Positions 14,247-27,339 of a DNA stretch of 64,000 nucleotides are shown piece after piece. The translations under genes and the position numbers were made by a program. Each line of letters opens with the position of its first letter. Positions within the stretch are counted from its first letter, which is position 1. The notes beneath the pieces were generated by a model. The model saw only the letters and a program-made list of their open reading frames with translations. It did no database searches and was not told the DNA's origin. This DNA is from Luscinia megarhynchos (Eukaryota > Chordata > Aves > Passeriformes > Turdidae). The DNA is taken from assembly GCA_034336665.1 (NCBI GenBank), contig CM067592.1, positions 36,149,889-36,213,888 of the forward strand. The letters run 5' to 3'.

Positions 14247-14401
14247 GATATTGGTGGACAATCCATTCAAGTGTTCCTGTGAAATCATGTGGATCAAGAA
14301 ATTTCAAGCAACGAAGTTTTACACTGAAACTCAGGACTTATATTGCATAGATGACAACAATAAGAGGACAGCCTTGCTGGATATGAAGGTCCCAAACTGC
14401 G
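14247..14401 (+). CDS. NTRK2: TrkB exon: LRR C-terminal cysteine cap
   Basis: A 155-nt exon: one base completing a Leu codon, 51 full codons, and one base of the next codon. The peptide begins ILVDNPFKCSCEIMW and ends MKVPNC. Cysteines at exon residues 9, 11, 33 and 51 are the four that form the two disulphides of the LRR C-cap, and NPF-C-C-W is the family hallmark. It closes the hydrophobic core of the LRR module before Ig1. Its donor, GTAATA, is weaker than the usual GTAAGT or GTGAGT. The entry and exit phases differ, so unlike the LRR exons it cannot be skipped alone without shifting the frame. Confidence 0.96.
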
Positions 14402-14430
14402 GTAATATTCTTTTAACATTAAACTACTGC

Positions 14431-14482
14431 TAAATTATTGTAAATTAATTATTGTTAATTATTGTAAATTATTATTAATTAT
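14431..14482. repeat. AT-rich simple repeat
   Basis: Degenerate tandem repeats of TAAATTATTG and TTAATTATTG begin about 30 nt after the donor of the LRR-cap exon. No function is evident. Confidence 0.7.
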
Positions 14483-14597
14483 GCTTTTTTACTAAGTACT
14501 TCTCAGCATGACAACAGTGCTCTAAAGGAAAAGTGTTCAGTGGAGCCATTAAACACTTGGTGGTCTTTCGCCTCACATGGAATGGTTCTGGGAACTT

Positions 14598-15045
14598 CAT
14601 AGAATCACAGAATATCCTGAGTTGGAAGGGACCCCTCAGGATCATGGAATCCAACTCCTGGCACTGAGCAGGATGCCCTAAGAGTACACCATGTGCCCAA
14701 GAGCATTGCCCAAATACCTTTTGAACTCAGACAGGGTTGGTGCAGGGAACAGTTCCATGGGGAGCCTGTTCCAGTGCACAGTGCACTCCTGATAGCCAAC
14801 CTAAACTCCCCAACTCACCTTCATACCATTTCCTTGAGTCTTGTCATTGGTTACAAGTGTGAAGAGATCAGTGCCTGCCCCTCCTCTTCCCCTTGTGAGG
14901 AAGCTGAAGACCCCAGTGAGGTCTCCCTTCAGTCTCTCCCAGGCCAAGGCACCTCAGCCATACCTCATATGCCTTCATTTCAAGGCCCTTCACCAGTTCA
15001 TGTAAACCTGCTGGTTTTTCTTTTGATCCTTTAAGAATGTGCCAT
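14598..15045 (-). mobile_element. CR1 LINE fragment, antisense
   Basis: This is the reverse complement of a CR1 3' region. It begins with the inverted terminal octamers, CATAGAATCACAGAAT, followed by GAGTTGGAAGGGACCC and AATCCAACTCCTGGC. It continues through the part containing AGCCTGTTCCAGTGC and TCAAGGCCCTTCACCA. At about 450 nt it is the longest CR1 piece here. Open frames across it are on the opposite strand to the element and are not its proteins. Confidence 0.92.
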
Positions 15046-15190
15046 TATTCAAGTGCAGGGAATGAGTATACTGATTATAGATAGCACTCAAGTATTATAT
15101 AGAATGCCTGTGCCTTTGTTAAACTAAAAATTAGTGTTTCCAAGCTCAGTAGACATTCATAGCTCAATTTTACCTACTTGAATTTTTTTC

Positions 15191-15268
15191 AGGTATTTAT
15201 AGTTTCATATATTTATATTTTTATATTTATATATATTTTTATATATTTATAGTTTCAGGTGTTTATAG
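15191..15268. repeat. TATTTATA-rich low-complexity tract
   Basis: An almost pure A/T stretch made of TATTTATA and TATATTTT units, bracketed by two copies of a TTTATAGTTTCA-like word. It is a simple repeat. Confidence 0.7.
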
Positions 15269-15552
15269 AAGTCTTTATTTTCCTTCAAAAATACTAGTGT
15301 TAGGACCACAGGAAGAAAATTCAGAACTATATGTTACTTGAGACAAATAAGCAACAGCTCTGTTCTTCATGCAAATAAAACTCTACTGAGTTCACTCTAA
15401 AGGCTATACAAAAGACTTATATCAAGCTTAGGTCTGTGGCATATTGTAGCATATGGTTTTCAGGTATACAGGTCTAGAAATACGTGGAAAAATTATATAA
15501 AAATAAGGCCCTCTCCTCACCTTTTTTATGTATAGTTTTGCTGCCTACATAT

Positions 15553-16033
15553 TGTCCTGGGACAGCTGGGGAAAGGTTTCACTCACTAGCTGGAGATTTC
15601 TCCTGCTCTGTGTCTGAGGGGCAGGAATGGGGTGTTTTGTGATGCCACATCTGCTGGACTCTGGAAGCAGGGTGGGAAACTGCAGCAGGCAGACAGGAGG
15701 GAAGGGAAGGGATCAAGGAGATCCTCCTGGGGGGCTGATTTGGATAGGAAAAGCTGTGAGTGAATGTGACCAGTAGGAGAAATTATATCTTTTCTCCTTC
15801 CAACTTTGCCCATTGAGTGTCCTTTTCTCTACTCTCTGTGTGGAGGATGTGAAATCCTCTGGTAGTAGCTGCCAGCAAAGAGCAGCTATGGGGGGGATTG
15901 CTGCAGGACCAGCAAATGTAGCATTTTGTGTCAATAAAGTGTTTTGTGGCCTCATGTCACTGTTGATCTTGTGCCCAGTGTCCTTTTGGAGCCAGGTGTG
16001 GTGGCAGAAATGGTGTTTGTTAGTGTCTTGTGC
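15553..16033 (+). mobile_element. probable solo LTR of an endogenous retrovirus
   Basis: This segment starts TGTCCTGGGACAGCTGGG, which resembles the 5' end of some avian retroviral LTRs. It has a polyadenylation signal AATAAAG near 15936 and continues about 95 nt to a TGCA that could be the CA end. It is more GC-rich than the surrounding intron. That arrangement fits U3-R-U5 of a solo LTR in sense orientation. I find no clean target-site duplication, and the right end is a guess. No viral coding sequence is present. Confidence 0.45.
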
Positions 16034-19000
16034 ATTTTAAAAACCTCCACGTGTTCAGAGAGTCTTCTGAGCTGCAGAGTTGGTCCTGTGTGTTTCATGA
16101 TCTGATTCACCTGAAATGGGAGATAAAATACCTAGCTGAGCTAAATGGGCCCAACCTTCTGCTCCAGCTGGACTAGAAGGTAGATTAATGTGCTGGGTGT
16201 AGAGAGGTCGGCTGTTGGACTCAGACCAATTATTGCAAAAGAGAAACTCCAGCGCATTTTGTAACATTCTTGGCTGGCACATCTAGAAGCTCCTAGGTTG
16301 CTAGGATTTTCCCTTTGAAAACTTTTGATGTTAAATACCCAGAATTAAACCTGTGAGGGATTAGTTCTTTCCCCTGATTTTCTTAACCATCTGCAGCCAA
16401 ACCAGGCTTGTCTTTGGGCCCTGGATGCTGTTTAGGTGCCTATGTGTGTACACATGCGTGCATCCTGTGGGCATATCTTGACTAAAATACTTGTCATGAC
16501 AAGGGAAGGTGGTACTTCCAACTACAAGAGGAAAAGGAGGAGGGGAGGTGAGCATATACAACGTTTAATCTGGAATTTGCAGTATGTGTAATTTGCATAT
16601 GGAAAACATGCATTGATGATCTGAGTGGATGCCAATACATGCCTACAAAATATTCACGTTAGTTACAGGGTCCAAACATCACCAAATTTTGCATTATTTT
16701 TCCTCCCCTGTTTTTTCTTTTCTTTAGCAGCTATTTCCTCTCCATTTACTTTTTCAAAATGAACCAATGCAGGACATAGATTTGTAATAAAGACGACAAC
16801 ACATCCTTTTCCTAGACATTCCCTGGTAAAGAGCAATGACCCTATTGGTGGGCTGTGTTCTGGAAGATATCTGAAAAATCCAATATATGGCTCTTGGTTT
16901 CAGTATCTTTCCAGATATTTTTTCTGTATTTTAAAGGACAAGACTTAGTTTCAAAACAAAACCACTGATGAAGTTGGTATATCTCATTTCCAGAACCTTT
17001 TGAGAGGCTAATATATAGAACTGAAACAGGAAAGGGATTCAGTTTTTGACATATTGAATTTTTTTCCTATGAACTCTGTGATGTTTTTTAGCTCCCTTTG
17101 ATGTGAAGAGAAATATTTGGGCATGTATGTTTCTACATTTTTTAAGTAAAACATTTTCTCTGCTTTTCTAATTTTCTCTGCTAATGAAATAGTTTCATCT
17201 CATCTCCTTCTTGAATTTGGTTTTTTTTTCAATTTTTAAACTAAGCAAATGCGCACTCTTTTTTGTGTTACAGTATTACTACTTCATAGTGTTACAGTAA
17301 GAGGCCTATACAGTATGTGATAAATTGTTTGATAATAGGATGTCTTTCTGCTGTGTGCTGTAAATAAATTTCTTGCTGAGGAGTAGGTAGAGGCCAATGT
17401 GGTTTCTTGACCAAAAGGCTTTGGTTTGTAGGTAATTGATGAGAAAATTAGCAAATTTCTGTGGTAATTTGCTAAGTGTTTGTACAGTGGAGGTGTTCAA
17501 TAATGTGCTGATTAAAGATTGCCATTTAGATGCCTTCAACTTTGTGATTTGTTTTCTTGAAGTTTAAAGTCAGGTATGCTCACTATCTAGAAGATCCTTT
17601 CCAGCTGCAATATTAAAAATGTCAATCCATAATTATTTTTCCATCTGCATTTGAAATGTATGTAGATATGATGAAATCTGTCAAATTCTTCTAGGTTTTA
17701 GGATCACATGTAATTAGTGTGTCAAAGATTTTCAAGTTGCATCTGCCACAGTAGCAGAGCCTTTTGTGTATAGGGATGGTAGTTTTGTCATTTTCAGAGC
17801 ATTTGCCAGTTGTCTGTACAGCATGGACAGCACCACCACCTGGGACATCTCCTTTTGTTTCCATCTAATAAATAGCATTAGAAAATCAATAAAGAGAACT
17901 AAATGAGTAAACACTTAATTCTTACTATGCCTCTAAGTTCTAGTGGCTATTACCACCAGTGCCTTAAGTCCCTGGAAGCCAGGCATGTTCTGGGTAAGGT
18001 AACTCAAAAGACTGTCAGTCTGCAGATGACCTGGAACTCACTGAATGCCAGGGAGGCAGGGCCACATCCTTGGGAGTGGCTGTCGATGTGTTGCATGCTC
18101 CCTCCGGTAGAGATTCAGTTACTGAGCTGTTATTGATTTCAGTGATACTGAAAGAAGTCTTTTTATCTTCTGGGGCTTTGGGAAAATGTGTGGCTTCTAC
18201 AGCTGTCTCTGAAGTCCTGTGCAGATTTTGTATTTCTTTGCATGTCAGTCTGTTTAATAGCATTTTGCCTTATCTGGCCAATTTAGTTTTGTAAATGGAG
18301 ATGTGATGTTGAATCTATCTCTCAGTTTTGCTTCCTGTGCCATCTTTGGATGCTTTTTTGTCATATATTGTTTCTTTAGGTGCTTTCTTTCTTGTCACTG
18401 GTCACGTATGCTAGCTACAATCTGCTGAACAATGTGGCAGATTAGTTTCCCGTGCTAATTTTCTTTACTTATCACTAAGGTATGTTCAGACTGGCTGTCT
18501 GCTTACATCTGCAGCTGGTCAGAAGAGCTGTTGTCTGGTCTAAGAGCTGTGGGATTTGGTGAATGCTCACATTCTTTGCCTGTCTCTTGTCCTGCGCACT
18601 AAGTACTGTGATGTTGCTCTTAGTGTGTACTAAGATACTTGTGCATGACTGAAACAATTTTAGAAGTTGTTGTAATGTAGAATTTCAAGCTAAAGTAACT
18701 GCTTGCCCATTCTTGCTTGGTGGGGAAACCCATGATTTTAAACAGACAATTGCTCAGATGACTGAAAATGGACTGGAACTGGGTCTAGCTTCATTTAAGC
18801 CCGTTTCTGGTGATTTTGGTTTTTGTGCTAGAGGTAAATAACTAAGTGGTAATAAGAGACTGGAGGCAGGTGGTTATAAATTCTAAGGAGGAAAAAAGGC
18901 AAACTGAAGGACTGACACATTTGTTTCTTTGAATTTACAGAAAAGATTTGTAGTATTACTGAGCCGATAATATAAGCATTAGATCTTAGGCAATCACAGT

Positions 19001-22000
19001 ACAATGCAAACTAAAACCACAAGCAAAGGCATAATCCAGTGGGTGTTGACATTCTTTTCCACTATCAGCCAGATTTCACCAATAAGACTGTTAGAACGAG
19101 AATATTATGGGCAGAAATAACTGAGTTTAAAAACAGCCTTAAATGTTCTCAGTGTTTACGTTTCAGAATATTCATGGATTCTCTAGCCTGTGTTGTTTAT
19201 TTTGGCACAAGAACTAGATGTGGTACATGATGTGTGGTGGCAAACTGTTCTTATTTTCTCTATAAGAGTTTTAATTCTTATCTGTTGCAATGGGCTATGT
19301 GAAAAACTTCATTTCTTTGTGAGACTTTGACAGTAATGGGATTTCACTGTTGCTCTCAAGATGCGTAAAATTTTCCAGACTTAATTAAAATAATTTTCTG
19401 GCTTTTAAGTGAAAATAACCAGAAATTTAAGAAGTTTGAAAATGCAGTAAGAATCTCACTTTCAAGGATATGTATATAACTTTCTTCTGAATACACAGCA
19501 TTTATCTATGTGTGAATCTAACATCAACTTTCATACAGATGTTTAGAAATTACCATCTACATAAATCAGGGATTGTAAATGATGAGAGCTGAGCCACATG
19601 TGGCATATACAAATGTCTCATATTAAAAAAATAGCTGATTTTTGTTTAAAAATTCTGATTCTAGTTCTGCTTTAATGCCGATGAAGGAGATTTGTAATGC
19701 AAAGTAGATTAGAAATAGAAAGAAGTAAAGCATTGTCCAAGGGAAAGAAGTGTCTCTGAACTCATGACAATGTGCAGGTTTACAGAGGTACTCCCTGTGC
19801 CTGACTTGACACGTCTGTGTAAGTGTGGAATACTGATCTGCTAAGGAGAACAACTCTTTGGCTCTTTTCTGGTGGTATTCTTACTTCGCTCTGTCGAGGT
19901 GAAGACTGATGTCTAGATGCCTCTATCCTGAAGTCTAAAGAAAGTGCTGTTTCCTTTAAAAGGGGAATCCTGTCTTTAAGGCAACCCTTCAGTAATATAC
20001 TTGGCATATAGTATACTTGGTACCAAAAGTGAGACCCATGATTTTACTTTTTTATGTTATCTGAAAATGTTCCTGTTTCAGAATCACATGTTTATCATAT
20101 TGCAATATTAGGCAGGTCAGCATTATTTTGAGTATTTTCTGGACAGACATTAAATTCCACAGGCAGCAATACAGGAGTTGCAACCACATTACATACACTT
20201 AGTGAATAAGAAGCCATTTGTTAGAGGTTTGCATAAACTGGTTTGAGCCTCACTAACTTAAACTTCAAAGGCTGTTTAATTCTCAGTTCTTCTGTTAAGC
20301 TTGTGGCTGACATATTCAGCCTAATGGAACTACCTGTCTTTGGATTCTTTTGAAAGCTACTGTGGATCAACTGAAGCTTAATGCCATGTTAGAACAATTT
20401 CTCCAGATGCAATTTAATTTCCTTAGCCATTCAGAAAATATGTTTGGGTACCTTCATGGTACTGCTAACAAGGAAATTGTGGATAAGGTTGATAGCTTCT
20501 ATAAAAACACTCATCTCAAAATTCTTGCAGACCAAGTGTTTATATTATTACTGGGAACCAGGTAAAAAAAAAATGCAAGATCCTATTTTATCCAGCACCT
20601 TCCTATTAGAATCCAGACTACCTCTAGGGGTCTTAAAAGAAAAGTCCTGGGAAGAAGTTAGACGATGATGTAAACCTTGGTGATGTAAGCCTTTCATGTG
20701 GTTTGAAGTATCAGCAGCAACCTTCAGAGCTTCTGTAGAGGTTGACTGCAGATGACAACTTGGTGTCCAAATGAATTTGTGCGGGTGCACATCTGCTGGT
20801 GGTTTTTGGCTGCATTTGATGACATTTGAAGCCGTGGATGGCGTGACAGCTCTTGTCACTGTGGCTGTGAAGCTGAGTTAGCAAGTCTTGTGGTCTTTGC
20901 TGTGGCATGTGCTGGCTCTATGTAAAGAAGTTTGCTTCTAGTGAAAATTTTAGTTAAGAATGGAGTGTCAGAGTGTTTAAAGGCAAAGTAAGGGTGCATT
21001 TTATCTGGGACAGCATACTTTAAATTAGACTCATCATCTTCTGGTAGAGACTGTACTTGTTTAATTGTTTTCTGTTAACGTTCCCAGTTGAAAATGGCAA
21101 TAAGGCATGCCATGAGAGGAAGGAGATTTCATTTAGTGTTTTAAAATGTTTGGGAAGCTCAGTAAGAAGCCATATCTTTCATTCTGTGTCCTGACAGAAA
21201 CTCTTTCTGCCAGACCTCTGCAAAGTACCACTGGTACATTTGGTCATTATGGAAAAGCCTCATCAATATTTGCTGTCCCACATGGCAAGCATTTGTCTAT
21301 TCTGTGGTGATTCAGTGCTTTATTCAATGGCTATATATTCTCATGAAGATTTGAAGAAATTTTGATCCAGGGCACGTTTTCTAAATTTTCATTCACACAG
21401 TAGGCAGAGTATGGAAATCTGGGGAAATGAGATTCATTTTAACCTTTTTCTCTTATACCTCCAAGATTATCGCCTTTACTTTCCATTTTAACCCATTAGA
21501 AATTTCAAGTTTAGTTCTTCACTATGGCAAAATCCTAGCAAATTGATGGAGGTTAGTATTGAAATGAAGACTGGAGAGGAAAGGGATCTTAGATCGTCAG
21601 AAAATAAAATGGAGATGGGAATCTTTGGGGTCCAGAAGATAAATGAAAGATGAAATATTGTTTTAACTGTTCTTTTTTTCCCTGCTAATTCTATATATTA
21701 TTTGCCTAACATATTTTTTTCATCTTCATTAAATATGTCTGAGCTTGTCACTTTGTTGCAACGTCTCTGATATTTCTGCAATTTTCTATGCAGGTCATAT
21801 TGATTCTGTGGTTGTCATACAGCAGGAAATGGGAAAAAATTGTGTTTCTTCCATTCATGCTTTGCATGTAAATTTTTGGGGTATCCTTTTCATAGCCCTT
21901 TGAAGATGCAGCTGGGTTGGAAATCTGGCTCAGAGCTTGTTGGCTGCAGGCTTTTGTTAAGTGAAACCCAAGAGGTGAATCACATCCAACAGCTCTTATC

Positions 22001-24832
22001 TTTATAGCTAGAATTACTAGAAAGTTTCTCACTGTGAAAACTGGAGGTTTTTTTAACCCTTGAAAGCACAGAGGAAAAACCCCTGGAATTTGTAAATAAT
22101 ACTTGCTTTTCAAACAAGGCACGATTCCAATAGAATGATACAAAGAGTATTGTATCATCATATCCTGTTTTCTGTACATTGAAACCAGTTTTGAGTCAGT
22201 AAGACCTCTGGAATTTGCAGATCCGTGTGAAAGTTTATGACAAATTGCATTGCCAACCATCCTGTTTTCAGGCTCCAGACAGTACAAGTAGTGGTTGTTA
22301 CCAGGCTGTACTGTAGTGATGCAATTAGTCATATGTATTGGAACCTTATGTGAAGAAAGTAGACTGATTTTAATCAATGCACCCTAGGAATTGCAGTGGA
22401 TATTTTATAATTCAGTGGTTCTGGTAGGCTGCCTTGAATGGTTCAGTGTGATAGGTGGTTGCTGCCTCAGTATTATTTTAATCATCCTGTGTCTGATATA
22501 TGTATTTTAAAAATGGTTAAGGATTTCAGGTGAGGATTAAAATTACGTGGTTAAAAATCAGATGCAGAAAAAATTGTCATTTTTTCACAGTAGCTTCTTG
22601 TTCTTATCACAGAACAAATTGACTTCCAAAAGCAAGCCAAGCAAAAATGAAATGGTATGGACCACATTGAAAACCATTTAATGATACTCTGTCAGGTCTA
22701 GACTCCTGGGAGTTTGTTGAGAAGCCAGTGAAAATCAGGGGCTTAGTGTGCAAAGGATGGCATAAATGAATGCAATATTGAATTTGCCATATTCTCTCAG
22801 GTACTAATTTTTTCATCATGTAATTTCTTAGGTATTAGTGAGGCTAATTGACGATATTAAGAGAATTTTTGAAAGTTTTTGAGCAACTGAAAAAATCCTA
22901 GAACTCAACAGGTGAAAGCAGAAGCAGAAAAAGTGAATCTGGTATTAATTTCGTAAAAATTTTTGTAACGCAGATAGTCAAACAGTATCTTTGGTGTAAT
23001 GGGGATTTGCTTCTTCTAGCTTAAGACCACCTTCTTTTAAATGTTCCTTTAGTATCCTGGTTAAAATTCTTGGTGCTAAGAGTTGAGCTACAGACTAGAG
23101 TTTTCATTTCTCTATTAGATCATATCCTTCCTTTGACATATAGTGACAGTCTGGCTCTAGGATGGCCAGTTCAAGTTTTCTGTAGAAAGTAATAAGCAGT
23201 AGCATGAAGACTTGGAAAGCCCTCCAGGAATACAGGCACATTCATTTTCTTAATTTCCATTGACAGTTGTGTAGCCAAATGTAGTAGTAATCTTTGAAAA
23301 TGGCATCCAAAATGTTGGTTTTGTGGTTGCTGAAGTCCCAGCTATGCACAGGGAAGATGTGAGTCATTCCCTAGTGATGCTTGACAGTTTCACTGCCTGA
23401 TGGCTTCAGGCCATCCTTCTGTGCTAATGATGGTCTGTGAAGGTAAATGCCCCTCCTCCATCAAGCCCTACTCTAAGGAGTGTTTGTTTCTCCTAAAGCA
23501 TGAGATGATATTTGGAGAGACTCAGCTGACATAAATGAGTTCCTCCTGCTTGTCTCTAGTTCTGTCTAGTTGTACTGGGGTGAAGGAAATGACTGCTTAT
23601 TCTAATCCAGAGCTGCCTATTCCTGGAAATAGAGTGCAATCATGCTGAATATGAGAAAATACATTCTGTATGAGGTGAAAGCATATAGCTATTATGCACC
23701 AGTGCATAATGGAAACACATGGATTTTAGTATATGATTTCATCTATCCAAGAGTGTTACTCTCTACATTACAGTTTAAAGCTCTAAGTTGCTGATTCTAT
23801 TCTCCCATTTTTGCAGAGATTGTAAAGCTTTGAATAGATTATTAAAAAATAGAGGAACTGAAAAACAAAATAAAGGTGGTCTTAAAAAGTGAGAAATTCC
23901 AAAACTCATAGGAGAGAGTGGATCTTGAATACAGCCTATATACAACACATAGCTGCAGAAGGTTAAGGCCAAGAATACAGCAAATTGAAAAATCAATCAA
24001 GCTACCAGCAGAGTTAATGCTGATATCTAGTGTTATAATAATTAATTATATCAAAGTTTGGAACAGAGATTGTGTTTTGAGCTTTGAGGCATGGAGTAAT
24101 CTGTCTGACAGACACCAAGATGAAACTTGTGGAAAGATGATGTCATGTCTACCTTGTACAGGCCCTTATGGTACAGTCTAATCTTACTATGCTGGCAGTG
24201 CACAAAAGTATTTGAGTACACTGTCTGATAGTTTGCATCAATTGTTGTTTACAAACTCCTTTAAAATGTATATCTCTATCAACAGAAGTGATAACTATCT
24301 AAAACACTGTATTTTAACCAAATTAACTTGGGAGTAAAGGCAGAGTGTGTTTGGGAGTTCTTTAAGAGTCAAAGTGTTACTGGCCAATATAAATGCCCAG
24401 TCTCAAAACTACACTGGACATACAAACTGGGCATTTGTGTATGTTAAGGTCCATCGTGGTTTTTAAACATACAGTTATTTTTCAGAACAGGTTTTGCTGC
24501 TTATTGCTTTGTTTTTTTGCTTATTATTTTGCTGCCATTGCTTTGCTGGTAAAGCAATGTATCACATGTCTAGATGAGGTGTTATGTAACTGCCTTGCTT
24601 TTCCCAAACAGAGCCACGTCTCAACTAGTGTGGATGCTGCTGTGGAGCAGTCTGGGTGCCACTGGAAATAAAAGCAAAATTTGCCTGCAGTTACAGTACA
24701 CTATCTCAATATATATAACCAGGAAAAATGAATCCCAAGACAATTCTTGTGTTTTCCATCCATCTTATGACTGGGAAAAAGAGTGAAAGAAAACACACAC
24801 AATGATGTGATTTCTAATCTATTATATCTCTA

Positions 24833-24885
24833 ATTCCATTCCATTCCATTCCATTCCATTCCATTCCATTCCATTCCATTCCATT
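24833..24885. repeat. ATTCC pentanucleotide array
   Basis: About ten perfect ATTCC units, flanked on both sides by related TATATCTCT words. It is a typical microsatellite and likely polymorphic in length. Confidence 0.95.
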
Positions 24886-27202
24886 TATATCTCTTTAGAT
24901 GCAGGGGCCTTGCAACTGGTTTTTAGTGTAACTTTATGAACATAGAGAATAATAAGCACTATTATTTTATAGCCTTCTGTAAGGATGCAGCATGATGTAG
25001 CTGTTTCCAGTAGGCACATAACACCAACATGACATGTGCACACTTCTGCAAATAAACAGAACTAGATCTAGTTCTGGGTGGGAACCAGAGCCAGTACCAG
25101 AGGAATTAAACTTCAGTTGCTTATCCTATAAATAAACACATTGCAGGGAGAAGTTGTCTCAAAACTTAACAGTTATTTAAAGGAGAGCTCTGAGGGACAA
25201 AATTGTTTTTATTTCTGCTTGCATGAGAGATTTCACATGAAATGATGTGTTAGTAGGAACTGTGCCAATTTGCACAATGAAATGCTAATCTATCATGTAG
25301 ACCTTTTCCCAAGTGGTTGGGTTAAGAAGAGTGGGGACCTTTATTCTCATGTTCAGGTCTGGCAAGAATAATTGGAATAGTATTTAGAGGTGTTGTGGAA
25401 GTATGACTTTATAAAGCAAATTATCTCATTACTTCTCTCCTTGTTCCCTAACTAGCATAATTAATATCCAAATGTTCCCTGAGATTAGTTTTATTTCCTG
25501 CTCAGCTAGTTGACAGACACTGGTGAGATCTGAATTCACAGCAGGCTGGAGCAGATGGCTACCTTCGCTAACAGATTACTGCATCAAGGAATACAAACTC
25601 TCCAGCTCTGTCTCAATAAACTTCAACACATGATTTATAAAGTGAACATAATAGAAGAAATCCATGATGCCTGTAATGGGAATCATATTACCACACTACT
25701 TAAAACACTGTGAGAATTGCCTGAGCAGTTATTGTATACTTGTGCTGATCTTCAAATCTTATTAGGCAGGAAAGCATTGTCTGGAAAATTATTCATCCTC
25801 TTTTCTATATTGCTTCCACTCTGTTATTTTTTATTGAACTAATTTAAGGGAGATTTCCAATACATCTAGCTTCTGTTTAACCTCCAGAAAACATATGCAT
25901 GTGTTCACAGTGATTTGATGATTATTTATTTGTTTTGGATCTTTTACATAAAGAAAAATATTTCTACTAAACTTCTATACCAACAAATTAATGATGAAAC
26001 TGCTGTACTATCAACTAAAAAACACAATCAAACAGAGCTGTTGTTTCAGAAAAAGAAAAGTCATTGCAAAGTCACACATAAATGTCCTGCCCAGCAGATA
26101 AGCTTGATTATATGAGATGATAAATTGCAAGTAAAATTTGCCAAGAACAGTTCTTGTGAAATGCCTCATAAAGGACAGCAAGACTCTTTAGAGTGTAGCT
26201 TCAAATGATGACCTATCTTTTAAGATAGATGTAATTTCTAGAATAGCACATAATTATTTGCTACATAAGTAAATACAAAATGTGAGTTCCTCTGTGACTG
26301 AAATCTATTGATATTGCTAGTATTATTTTGAAGAGAATCATTCTATAATTCCTTGTGGTTTTTGTAAACATTCAGCATTAATTTACTCTCTGGGAAGTTC
26401 TCATTTCTTTGGCTGCCTTAGAACAAGGCACAGAGCGATTTATAGCTCTGTAACATGGAGGGGCAGTCCTAGTTCTTGTAAAATCTGGTCTTGTTTCCTG
26501 ATGAGCACTACCATCTCACTGCTTTTCTGCTTTCACGAGGACAATAGAAGAATCAGTTGAGGTGCCTTGAGCAGAGGTCTGTGCAATTGCTATCCCTCTC
26601 TTCTATCCTTTCCCTCTTCTAGTTCAACCTGTTAAGTTCTCTGTTGGCTCCCTTTGAGCTTAAGATCTAGGTTTTGCCCTGCTCTCTCTGAGCTGTCTCT
26701 GTATGAGAGAAAGGGCTGCAACCTCTTGAGAGATACTGGGAGCTAATGGGATTTTTCTGTTAGTGTTGTGGAGATATCGCAATGTCAGTGAAACCTAGAG
26801 GTTGCTCTGTAGCTGTTTTAAGAGACAGATACAATTTCCAGCTTTAAAGAGTAAAGGAAGAGGGGTTTTTTTTTTTTCATTTTAAGTAAAAAACTGAAGT
26901 TGAGATAATTTCTGTTTGGGTACCTCATATAAACTCCTATATAATTAACTAGTTAATGTATTTCCACATGCAGTAATGTTTTCTTAGGATGTGAAGCAGA
27001 GGAGGTGCAGAAAATACATAGCAGCTAAAGACTGTAGTTTTTACTTCCAAAGATGATGTTTGTGCTGCCTGTCTGAATAGTACTGACTGTAGTGAATACT
27101 TCATGTAGTGCTTGGATTTACATGATTTACTTAGAGTTGCATGGTTATATTCTGTCAAATACAAGTACATGTTGAGTTATTGTGCTGTTGTTTCTATCAC
27201 AG

Positions 27203-27339
27203 ACTTGCCCTCAGCAAACTTAAGCAATTACAACATCACCGTGGTGGAAGGAAAGAGCATCACATTGTACTGTGATACCACTGGTGGGCCACCCCCAAAT
27301 GTGTCCTGGGTGGTAACTAATCTTGTTTCAAACCATGAG
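27203..27339 (+). CDS. NTRK2: TrkB exon: Ig domain 1, first half
   Basis: A 137-nt exon: two bases completing an Asp codon, then 45 full codons from [10 protein letters not shown] to NLVSNHE. It opens the first Ig-like domain. Exon residue Cys23 (in LYCDTT) is the first canonical Ig cysteine and Trp35 (VSW) the core tryptophan. There are three sequons: N5-L-S, N10-I-T and N32-V-S. The glycine/proline run GGPPPN is in the same place as in chicken. The acceptor is TTTCTATCACAG and the donor GTAAGG. The exon ends in phase 0 and is completed by the next exon. Confidence 0.96.

Larger units (their letters stand above)
14402..27202 (+). other. NTRK2: NTRK2 intron, 12.8 kb, with CR1 and LTR
   Basis: A large intron between the LRR cap and Ig1. 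It contains an AT-rich simple repeat right after the donor, a minus-strand CR1 at 14598-15045, a TATTTATA-rich tract at 15191-15268, a probable solo LTR from 15553, and an ATTCC pentanucleotide array at 24833-24885. The remainder, especially 16100-24800, looks like unique AT-rich sequence without exons. A 209-codon minus-strand frame at 21748-22377 has no recognisable domain. Confidence 0.8.

Noticed and set aside
14605..15034. Open frames of 64 and 113 codons near 14.6-15.0 kb
   Set aside because: They lie within an antisense CR1 fragment and do not correspond to CR1 protein.
24833..24885. Regular tandem repeat as a possible CRISPR-like array
   Set aside because: The units are 5 bp with no spacers, in a vertebrate intron. 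It is a microsatellite.
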